Source: Balamuthia mandrillaris (Eukaryota; Discosea; Longamoebia; Balamuthiidae). From it: a DNA stretch of 39,265 nucleotides. The notes under the pieces are model-generated. The model was given only the letters and a program-made list of their open reading frames with translations, ran no database searches and had not been told where the DNA came from. The stretch covers positions 1-39,265 of the forward strand of contig JAVKOQ010000429.1 of NCBI GenBank assembly GCA_031835245.1, written 5' to 3'. Below are positions 1 to 9,302 of this stretch, piece by piece (the first letter of the stretch is position 1; every line of letters starts with the position of its first letter). A program made the translations under genes and the position numbers.

Positions 1-91
1 TCCTTATTTCCCTTTTGTTACGTTTGGACGAAGGAAATGAATACAGTAAGCAAAGAAGAACAAGGAGAGAAGTCGAGAAGAATGGAAATAC

Positions 92-1204
92 CTGATTTCT
101 CGTTCATAGCCTTTAATGGCACGTCGTAACTCTTCCATTCGTTGTTCCTTCAATTTGTTGAGCAAAAAGACGGCTTGGTTCACTAACACCAATAGAAGGC
201 GCAGCAGTAGCGGAAGAACAAAGAGAACGAGAACGAGAACGAGAACGAGAACGAGAACGAGAACGAGAACAGAACGAGAACGAGAACGAGAACGAGAACG
301 AGAACAGAACAGAGAACGAGAACGAGAACGAACACAGAACAAGAACGAGAACAGAACGAACGGAACAGAACGAGAACTGAACGAGAACGTGAGCAAAAGA
401 GCAAGAGCAAGAGCAAGAGCAAGGAGCAAGAGCAAAACGCAACAAAGCAAGACAAGAGCAAAAACAAGAGCAAGAGCAAGACAAGACAAACAAGAAACAA
501 AAGACAGACAAGAGCAAGCAAAGCAGAGCAAGACCAAGCAAGAGCAAAAGCAGAGCAAGAGCAAGAGCAAGAGCAAGAGCAAGAGCAAGAGCAAGAGCAA
601 ACGAGAACAAATCAGACATTGCAAAAGAAAAAGAAAAACACCATCAACGATACCTTCTTTGGTGGCGGAAGGCTTTTTGCCGCTATTCACAGAAGAGGGA
701 GAACTAGAGGGGGTGGAGGCATTGCTGCCGCCGGCGACAGCAGCTGCCACGGTGGGCGCCATGTTGCTGAATCACAACAAACAACAAAAAAAGACACCGG
801 TTTAGCTCCGGTCGATCGTAAGCAAGGTGAGGTGAACGCCGGATGGAAAAACCACTTACATTGCGTCATAGTCGGACACCAGCTGTTCGTAGGTCGCAAC
901 GCATTTCTTAGGTTGAATGAATAGAAAAACAAATAAAGAAGAAGAAGAGGAGGAGGAGGAAAAAAAGTGTTTAGTAGTTGTTTTGGATGGAAAAGCGAAC
1001 GAAATCGAAATCGAAATCGAAAAATGAGAGGGAATAAGGCCTTCTCACCCGAGAGCCGAAAAGATGCGAATTCCGTTTTGCGGAAACGTGTTGCCGCAAC
1101 ACGCGGCTGACGGAAGGCCAGCTGTTGCCGATGTTCCCGCACTTGAGGACAGCCTCCACCAGCAACAACTTCTCCCCTAGCGTCCAACCATCTTCCTCCT
1201 CCAT
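92..1204 (-). CDS. BRD8: BRD8-like subunit of NuA4/TIP60 histone acetyltransferase complex, N-terminal part (runs off the left edge)
   Basis: Modelled exons: 1204-1049, 906-860, 766-654, 182-92, then a donor (GTATTT) leading out of the window; all phases agree. Exon 1 has the Myb/SANT-like start of BRD8 (WTLGEKLLLVEAVLKCG followed by NSWPSVSRVL). Exon 2 continues it (KKCVATYEQLVSDYDA). Exon 4 gives LLNKLKEQRMEELRRAIKGY, which matches the conserved 'L..ERVEELKK' helix that follows the SANT region in animal BRD8. Exon 3 is an Ala/Ser/Pro linker with no animal counterpart I recognise. BRD8 is a nuclear chromatin protein of the TIP60/NuA4 complex; its bromodomain, if this organism keeps it, would lie beyond position 1. 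The gene is divergent from the tetraspan gene at 1466 and shares a GTCGAC-rich spacer with it. Identity is by recall of the family and is fairly secure; domain completeness cannot be judged. Confidence 0.75.
183..653 (-). repeat. BRD8-like intron 3: two adjoining hexanucleotide arrays
   Basis: From about 223 to 400 the plus strand is a degenerate (GAACGA)n array, and from about 400 to 600 a (GAGCAA)n array. On the sense (minus) strand both are pyrimidine-rich, CTCGTT-like and GCTCTT-like. Because the unit is a multiple of three and lacks stops, long open frames of alternating Leu/Val or Arg/Glu appear on both strands; these are repeat artefacts. Confidence 0.85.
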
Positions 1205-1465
1205 TGGATTTTGTTGGTTTTTTTTTTAATGATCAGTTTTTTATTTAATTTTTTATTTGGTTCATTTTGTCGACAGGAGAAACGTCGACAAATACCATAA
1301 TGTCGGCAATAACAAACTTAAATGTCGACATTAAATTCTGTCGACGCTACCAGGATAAATGTCGACATTAGTATTTGTCGTCGACATTCCGCAAATGGAA
1401 AATTTGGTGTCTCCACGAAAAGATTTCTGCCTCAAAAACGTATAGTAACAATATACGACACGGGG
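1205..1465. promoter_or_regulatory. Divergent promoter of BRD8-like and tetraspan genes, six GTCGAC palindromes
   Basis: GTCGAC occurs at 1269, 1284, 1324, 1340, 1361 and 1380, with a GTCGGC variant at 1302. Several are embedded in longer palindromes such as AATGTCGACATT (1321-1332). Six copies within 120 bp is far above chance. The spacer separates two start codons 262 bp apart, so the copies could serve both genes. Confidence 0.7.
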
Positions 1466-2543
1466 ATGGGAGGATGTTCTTGTTGTAGCAAGCCCTGTTG
1501 GGCCTTTGCCTTTTCCCTCCTTTCCATGTTCTTCGTGGTGAGCGCTCTGTTCGTGCCGTGGTACCTCGTGCTGCAGGTGGAGCACCCAGACTCGGAGGAT
1601 CCGCCAGCTGGGGAAGGAGGCGAGGAGGTGGACGTCATGGTGCAGGCGGAGACTTTCTGGTGGAGGGAGGTGTTCATGCGCAGCTACGTCGGCAAACACA
1701 AGGAATCCTCCTCCACCACAACCTACTCCGACCATGACCTTGACAAAGTACTGTATCTTTGAAACGTTTTGTGTGTGCTCAAACTTAAGCTCTTTGGAGC
1801 AGACTTCAAAAGTGTTCGTGGTCAGTCTAAGTCTTGTTGTGCTTCGGGCGCTCTGTGGTCTGTTCGTGATGTGTGCCACCCTGTGCGTTCTGAGCAGAGG
1901 CACTCGACGGCCAATGCTCTGCATCAAAGTGACACTCTCTTCTTTTTGTTCTTCTTCTTCTTCTTCTTGTTCTTCTTCTGCTCCTCCTTTTTCTCGCCTC
2001 TTGCGTCTCTTACGTCTCTCCTGGCTCTAAGAAGTGTTCTCACCGTTTGAAAACAGGTGATCTTTTTCCTGTTTGGTTTGGTGGGAATAGCAAGCGCCAT
2101 TGCAGCTCTGGCTTACTTTAGCGGCTCCGTGGCAGAAGCTTTGAGAGATGACGCCTCATCTCGCGTGGACTTCATTGTTCCTTCAAAGAATAAGGTTTGG
2201 CTCCTGTTTTTGCTCTCAGGAAGAATGCAGACAGAAAAGGAGAAGATGCAGAGAGGAGGAGGAGGAGGAGAAGAAGAAAGAAGTAAAGAAGAAGACGAAG
2301 AAGAAGAAAGAAGTAAAGAACAAAGAAGAAAGAAGAAAAGAAGAAAGAAGAAAGAAAGAACAAGAACTTACATGATAACTATCTCAACTCTCCAAAAAAA
2401 AGTTTTGGGGATATGAGAACCTGGATCAGGACAAGCAACAAGTATACAAGTATTGGGGACCAGCCGGGTGGTACCTCCTCATCATTTCTGAGTTGTGGCT
2501 GGTAACCTTCATCTTTCTTCGCTGTCTGTCGCAAACGAACTAA
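1466..2543 (+). CDS. Four-transmembrane (tetraspan-type) membrane protein, function unknown
   Basis: Modelled exons 1466-1747, 1803-1928, 2057-2194 and 2430-2543, all introns in phase 0, give about 219 aa. The start has a Cys-rich N-terminus (MGGCSCCSKPCW). Helix 1 is about residues 12-37 (AFSLLSMFFVVSALFVPWYL). A roughly 55-residue acidic loop follows. Helix 2 lies in exon 2 (VFVVSLSLVVLRALCGLFVM), helix 3 in exon 3 (VIFFLFGLVGIASAIAALAY) and helix 4 at the C-terminus (WYLLIISELWLVTFIFL). The topology resembles claudin/PMP22-like or other four-helix proteins, but I see no diagnostic family motif. N-terminal cysteines could be palmitoylated (inference). The acceptor of exon 4 is the least certain boundary. 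It shares a promoter with the BRD8-like gene and faces MCMBP tail to tail. Confidence 0.6.
2195..2429 (+). repeat. Tetraspan intron 3, purine (GAA/GGA) microsatellite
   Basis: Positions about 2232-2370 are almost pure purine on the sense strand (AGAGGAGGAGG, GAAGAAGAAAGAAG units). Most other intron repeats in this window are pyrimidine-rich on the sense strand, so this one has the opposite polarity. Confidence 0.75.
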
Positions 2544-2747
2544 CGTAACAACACCAACACACATACACACAAAAACAAACAGCTGTTGGCAATGTTGCTG
2601 CTATGCTTCACGGGTAGCTGCTGGCAAAGCTCTTCCTACGAATACTCTGTGCTGAACTAAAATCAGTTGAAAAAACTGAGCTGTTTTTCTTTTTCTTTTC
2701 TTTTGGAGAAAAGAAAATAAAAACAATCAGAGAAATGAGGTGTACGC
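2544..2747. terminator. Convergent 3' spacer between tetraspan gene and MCMBP
   Basis: A plus-strand AATAAA lies at 2716-2721. Just before it, a pyrimidine run and the following purine run form a near-perfect 16-bp inverted repeat around GGAG (CTTTTTCTTTTCTTTT against AAAAGAAAATAAAAAC). This could mark 3' ends; no function is proven. Confidence 0.4.
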
Positions 2748-5122
2748 TTAAAGAGGAATACGTTGTTGTTGTTCCATCAATGACAATCGTTGTTGCTCTA
2801 GTGCCTTGGTGTAGTTCCATCGCTCTTCTGTCAGTACATCTTCCCCAAAGCTCATTGCTTGCAGCCTACACGCAACAAACAAATACTTCAACAACAGACA
2901 CAAGAAAAAGAAAACAGGAAACAAAAGGGAAGGAGAGTAGGGGAAAGGAGAAGGAAGAAAAGAAGCGTGTACCGAGCAAGAGTAAGCCACAAATGCAACA
3001 ACTCAGGGCTTATGTCGCCGCCTTCTTGCCGTTGCCGTCGATTCACAAAGTCATCTTCGACGAGCTTCACGCGAGAGAGAATGTGATTAAAAATAGAAAG
3101 TAAAGAAAATAAGTGAAGGGCTTACTTTGGAGACATCGGCATCAATGGTTACGTTGATATTGCGCATACAGGCCAAGTAGGCACGACAACGCGCTAGCAA
3201 CGCTTGGTCCTCTATCTGTTGCTCTTTCCTTTCCATTCCAAAAGGCGTTGTAGGTCGAAGAGGCACTTGGCATTGGAACTGTATAAAACAAGTACAAAAA
3301 AATGAGTTTTGTGTTTAAATTTAAATTTTACGAGAGAAAAAAAAACTAACGGGAAGTAACGGTTTGGAGGAACGTGAAAGAGTCAATACGGGAATGTCAC
3401 ATTCAAATTGAGTTCGGTAGTATTGGAAGTCATATGAAACTTTTTGCCATTGAATGAGCTCCTTCAACGCCGATACGTTATGCACTCCTTTTTGTTTTAA
3501 AAAGTTAAAAAAAGAAATAAAAAGAGAACAAACTGACAAACCTGTTTTGTTCAATGTGCCTTCTTCCAGACACGTCTCATCGAGAATGAGAAAAGTGCCA
3601 GCAGCAAGTTGCAGCGCTCCAGAAACCAGTCGGTTGGTATTGTAATCCTTGAAAGGGGTGAAGCGACCAGAGTTTAGGTTTTGGAGGGTCATCGGGATGA
3701 GCATCGAGGCTGGAAGGAGAGAAGTTGAAAGAGAATGGATGGCGGAACCGATGTTGTTCAGAGCTGAAGAAACATGTGTGAAAGTAGAGGTTCTTGTTGT
3801 CCGACTGTGTTGACGATATTCGGGAAGGCCACATAGGTTTAGACAGAGGCTTCCGAGTGGAAGAGTGTCATAACGTGTGTAGCTGTACATTTTAAAAAGA
3901 ATAAGGGATAATGTTACAAACACTAGTGAACGAAAAGAGAATGTACAAGGTAACTACAAAAAAGAGCAGAGAGCGCGTACATGTGGGATAACATGCCAAG
4001 AAGAACGTATTCAGCGGCGAGTGCGTCTTCTCCTAAAGTAGCCGCTATGCACTCCACCAAAGATTGTCTGACAGACACCAATGTAGATGCTGGGGATTCT
4101 CTCAACTCAGCTACGCATTTGTGTTTGGATTAGTCTTGTCATTCGAATGTCCAAACAAACACAAACAAAACAAACCAGGAATAAAGTCGCTTGGAAGTAA
4201 CTTGCGGTAAGCAAGGCAATGCAGCCGCAACTGACAGTCATTGTTGTCTGAGGGTGCCGACGACGATGCCTCTGCAGCTTGCTCCTGGTAGAATTGGCTC
4301 TCTGCGCCATCATCGATAGGGGCAAGAATGCCAACACACTCTACCAGCTCATTGAGTTTCAAGCTGCCTTCAGCCTTGTCATACAGCTTCAGGATACAGC
4401 CTGATAGAGAAGAAGATGGTGTGGCCCATTGGCTTTGGGCGGGTCGAGGCACACAATGCAGACGTTCTCGTTGAAAGATGAGATGTGGCAGGAAGTGCCC
4501 CTCCTCCTCTTCGCTTTCTTCCTGCTCTGCCGTCTTTATATTTGTGGCTTCGTCGTTGCGCGCAGTTCCCAAGTGTTGCCGCGGATCTTCACAGTACTTC
4601 ATGCAAATTCTCTAAACACACAAACAACAGACGGCACAAACGAAGGAGAAGAAGAAGAACAAGAAGAAGAGAGTGACAATCAATCGAAAAAAAACTGAAA
4701 GACGAAGCGACAAAAAAAGTGTAGAGGAAAGGATGGATTACCTTTGGTTGAGAAGGCAAAGGCTTGTGCAGCTCATAGACGGCCATGTAGTACTCCGGCT
4801 CCAACATGTCCTGCACCATGCCACGATACCTCACCAGCCGGCCCGCTTGCGTGGCGGGCTCAGCAACGCCCACCAGGGGCACGCTCTCCCACCGCGCCGG
4901 CCGCTCCTCCAACAGCGCAAGCAGCTGCGCGGCAGGGGCCTCCAAAGCCTCGCTCTCCAACGGCGGCTGCCCCTTTCCACCTCCACCAGCGCCGGTGCTC
5001 TCTCCTGTCCCCGCCCCCTCCGAGAGCGGCGCGGCCAACAATTTGCTGACCTGGTGGAGAGGGGCTTCCAGCCATTGTTCCCACAGACCATCCGACTCTT
5101 CCATCACCGCCACCACTTCCAT
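2748..5122 (-). CDS. MCMBP: MCM complex-binding protein (MCMBP)
   Basis: Modelled exons 5122-4742, 4611-4176, 4110-3981, 3882-3542, 3487-3351, 3278-3126, 3064-2973 and 2865-2748 join in frame to 595 aa, close to the animal length. Diagnostic blocks run in family order: VRYRGMVQDMLEPEYYMAVY (exon 1), KLNELVECVGILAPID (exon 2), EDALAAEYVLLGMLSH (exon 3), YNTNRLVSGALQL and LDETCLEEG (exon 4), GVHNVSALKELIQWQKVSYD (exon 5), VEDDFVNRR (exon 7) and the C-terminal ERW...LEQQR (exon 8). MCMBP is a nuclear chaperone-like partner of MCM subunits that supports MCM2-7 assembly and unloading. The start at 5122 is the first ATG in frame; a second Met lies six codons downstream. The N-terminal linker is Gly/Ala/Pro rich. 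An E2F-like site lies about 90 bp upstream, fitting S-phase control (inference). Confidence 0.93.
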
Positions 5123-5847
5123 TGCTACGCGTATTGCTTTTACACCCCAAAACACACACACATACACTGGGCTGTGCGCGCAGTTGGCCTGCTTTTTTGT
5201 TTGGGTTGGTTTTTGGCGGGAAAGCGAGAACGCAGAAAAATTCTTGGAAAAAATTGCCCCGCACAAAACGCGCAACGGTTTGGTTTGCCGGAGGTCCTAG
5301 TCGACACTGATTTCCCCCCGCTAAAAGTAGCAGGGAAGCGTAGGGACTTTTTTTGCTGCCCTTTTATCCCTTGCCATTTCTTTTTCATTTCATCCATATT
5401 TTAACAAACATAGGGGTGGACTCTTTGGGTGAACCTCGTTTGGTGCATGTTATCCCTAAAGTCATTACCTTTTGGGCGTCCTCACCTCCTCCGCACTTTT
5501 CTGCGGGCTTTTGCGCATGGGTCGGTGCAGCTCTGAACAGAACAAAGCGAAAAGCACAAAGAAGAAGTCTCTCGTCTGCCCCTGAGGGAGAAAGGGGAGT
5601 GGTTAATAAAAGGAGAGAAAGGGGAGAAATAATCAAATGCATTACCGCGCTGAATAGATTAATTGCTGGTCAAATAAACCTAACGAACAAAAAAGAATAA
5701 AACGTTCGCTTAGCGGTCTAAGAAAGCGAGAGAGCACCTGCAGAAGTGGGTCTTTTTTTTGTATTTTAAACAGCAAACACTCAGCAAAACAGGTTTTTAT
5801 TTTTTTAAAAAAAAGCAAAAGCAAATAAAACAAAACGGGTTGAAAAA
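5123..5847. promoter_or_regulatory. Divergent spacer between MCMBP and the RME-8-like gene
   Basis: No gene is seen in these 725 bp. It holds an E2F-like TTTTGGCGGGAAA at 5211-5223, about 90 bp upstream of the MCMBP start codon, and a single GTCGAC at 5300-5305. The right half is AT-rich with A/T runs. Open frames here show no family resemblance. Confidence 0.55.
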
Positions 5848-6127
5848 ATGGGAGCGGAATGGTCCAAGGCCGATAAAAAGAAACTGAAAGGCCGCGCCTT
5901 CGCTCTCGCCAAAAACACACTCCACAGCGGATGGCAACAGTTGAGTATTTGTGTTTTTGAATTCCTGTTGTTTCGTTTATACTTTTTATTTTTTTGTTGT
6001 GTAATGCTTTTTGTTGTTTTCCTGTCTTTTTTTTTTTCGCCTTCTTCTTCCTCTCCTTCACCTCTCTTTTTTCCTCTTCTTCGTCGTTCTCTTCTCTATG
6101 TTTTCTATTTCTCATCCCTCTTGCCCC

Positions 6128-6162
<35 letters not shown>

Positions 6163-7372
6163 CTCTCTCTCTCTCGCTCTCTTCTCTCCTTAGAGTGGCA
6201 CAAGACTTCTTGGTGGCAGCCCCGCAAGGCATGCCCATCAAATGCAAGGAGAAAAAGGTGTTGGACATATGCTTGGCCATCCTCTCGGAACAGCTGGATA
6301 CCCAGGGCTCCTCCTCTCCGGAGGACCTGGTCACCCTCCTCTCGGTCTTTCAGCGGTTGGTCATGGCCAAGGGCCTCTACGCCCTCCTCCCAAAGATTGA
6401 CTTTCAGCCTTTTGTTCAAGTGTCGGCTTCCAAAGACCACAGGTAATCAAAACCGTTTGCCCTTCGCTTCTTCTCTCTCTCTCTCTCTCTCTCTTACTTT
6501 GCCTCTTATGTGTTGTGCTTTTCTCGCTCTGTAGAGTGGTCCATCAAGTGCTCGTGTTGCTGAAGCAAATGATGGAGTCACCGGTGGAGTCCGCTGGTGT
6601 TGACTACAAGACCTCCCAAAAGTTGGAGGCCAGCATCAAGGAGGCCTTTGCTCAATCCGAAGGGTACCCTCCTTTCTCCTCTCTCCTCTCCCCTCCCTCC
6701 TCTCCTCTCCTCTCCTCTTCTTCTCGTTTTCTCTTCTCCTCTCTTCTCTCCTCTTCTTCTCTTCTCTCCTCCCTCCTCTCCTCTCCTCCTCTCTCTCCCT
6801 CCTCTCTCCTCTCTCCTCTCTCCTCTCTCCTCTCTCTCTCTCTCCTCTCTCCTCTCCTCCCTCTCTCTCCTCTCTCCTCTCCTCTTCCTCCTCTTCTCCT
6901 CTTCTCTCTCTTCTCCTCTTCTCCTCTTCTCCCTCTTCTCCTCTTCTCCTCGTCTCCTCTTCTCCTTCTAGACTTCTCGCAAGACATTAACGGCGTCTAA
7001 CTCATCAAAGGTATGAAGCGGTGGCCTCTTTGCTGTACAAGTATAAAAACAGCAACAACGAAGATGTTATCGTCGTACGTTTCCTACTGTTTCTCTTTCT
7101 TTTTTTGTTCTGTTCTTCTTCTTTTTTGTTTTCAACCAAACCAACAAAACCCATGAAACAAGGCGGCTTTGGAGTTGTTGCATTCGGTGATGGTGACGCA
7201 TCAGTCCACGACGGAACCGCTTTGTCTCACCCGAGTGTTGCAGCTGCTGCAACAGCGCTGCGAAACGATCCTCTTTACGTTCAGCCACTCGAGCTCTCCT
7301 TCCATTCGTATCTTCTCTTGCGCTATCGTTAAGAAGCTGCTCACCGATTTGCCTGACGCTCACTTGTATGTA

Positions 7373-7418
<46 letters not shown>

Positions 7419-9257
7419 CCTCCTCATGCCCATTTTACAACAAACAGAGTGACTGGCTTGCAAAAGAGAGCGCTGCCTCAGGGCCTACTTCTTCACCAAG
7501 TATCTCTCGCTTCTCTTCTCTCTTGCTCTCTTTTATTGCTCTCTTGCTCTCTTCTCTGTCTACCGTTACTCAAACAACTTTGCTAGTTTTTGTTTGCCGT
7601 CTCCGAAGAGAAAGCACAAGCTTCTCAGGTAATGCCTCTTTCGTCTTTTGTTTCCTATAGTTTTTAAAGTGCTGGTGCCTGACTTGAACATAAACAATAA
7701 AGATTAACATAAGCAGAGAGCTCATCAGACTTATCAGCGATGACAACGAGGATGCCATCAGCACCATTCAACGCATTGTGCCCCCTTCTATCTTTGCCAC
7801 GTTGGAAAAGACTGTTGCCACTGAAGGCGCTCCCGCTGGCAGCTCCAAAAAGATGCAAAAGACAAACAGGTTGGGAAAGAATGAGAAGAGAAGAGAGAAA
7901 GGAGAAGCACAATTCACATTCCTTGTCCTAACTTAACTTACTGAACCATTCTTCTTGTTTGTGTGCACACCAGTTCTCGCGCACAACCAAAGCTGGTGAA
8001 GGCAGGCGAGAACAGGAAGTCAAGAGCCATCACGAACCCACCCGACGCCAAAAAGACACGAACCATGACTTTGGCCGAGCCCTCTCAGAACAGCAAACAT
8101 AACTGGCCTGCCTTCTGGGCCGCCATTGAAGGCAACGCTTGCAGCCCAACCATGGTTTGGAATGATGACACTCGTCGTGAGTTGGTCACTAAGCTCAAAC
8201 AAGAGGGACACAGTTTCGACCAGCGAAGGGTAAACCCTTTCTTTCTTGTCGTTTCTTGTCGTTTCTTGTCGTTTCTTTCTTTCTTTCTTCTCAACATATG
8301 ATTGTTCACACAACAACAAAAAACAGAAGAAAAAGGGTGATGCTGAGTGGGACTGGCAAAGCTATGAGATACAATATGCATCGTTGTCCAACCAACTCCT
8401 TATCGGCAAGTACTATGTTCGCCTCCTCATCCCTGCCCTCCGAGGTGATACTTGCAGCGTACGTTATTCTCCCTTTTGTTGTCGTTCCTTTATGTATCTT
8501 TATCGTTTATCGTTTTATTCTGTTCTTTCAAAACCAATAGGTAGAAGAGCCGTTGGCTTATTTGCTGGATCTGTACAATCATGCTGTGGTGGAGGATGAT
8601 CCGCGACAGAAACTGCTCATTCTTCAATGTATGACCACCCTCTTTGAGAGGTACAAAGAAACCATCAGCGTCGTTCCTATTATGCCCTACTTGGTATATC
8701 TTTCTCTATGTTTCTGCTCTCTCCGCTTTGCTCGTTCTCTGATTCTTCGTGCTCTTCCCTCTTCTCCCTCCTCTCTCTTCATTGTTTCTGATCTTCTTTG
8801 CTCTGGTCCTTTTGTTTCTGTCTGTTCTCTTTTTGTTGGAAAATGAATAGGTTTGGCTGCTGAAAGAGGACCATTACCACGTGGAATGGAGGCAACAAGT
8901 CCTCATCTTCCTCCGCAGTCTGTTTTCTCTGTCCCAAAACATTATCAATTTTGTCTACGCCGGAGGCATACGTGTACTCCTTTACCACCTTAACCTTTGT
9001 CACTCTCAAGAGAAAGATTTTCGTGAGTATATCTGCTCTCTCTCTCTCTCTCTCTCTCTCTCTTGCAGTGTTCTTCTTTAATAACTGTTTTAAACAAAAC
9101 AGAGGGTAAACCATTACATCCTCCTTCTCTTGCCAAGTTTTGTCTGTTGTTGTTGGAAGTTGCCATTGGCACTCCCGTTGGCAGCAAACGCTTAGCCTCT
9201 CCAGAATGCTTCCAGTATATCGTTCAGGTATACTATCATCATTTCCTTCTCTTCCTC

Positions 9258-9302
<45 letters not shown>

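Noticed and set aside
4..762. Long minus-strand frame with Leu/Val repeats and matching plus-strand Arg/Glu frames
   Set aside because: Created by stop-free hexanucleotide repeats in BRD8-like intron 3; splice sites and homology remove this segment.
5353..5700. 115-aa plus-strand frame in the MCMBP/RME-8 spacer
   Set aside because: No recognisable domain, no good splice context and low-complexity ends; treated as spacer.
6652..6987. Arg/Glu/Gly-rich minus-strand frame
   Set aside because: Antisense of the polypyrimidine intron 3 of the RME-8-like gene; pure composition effect.
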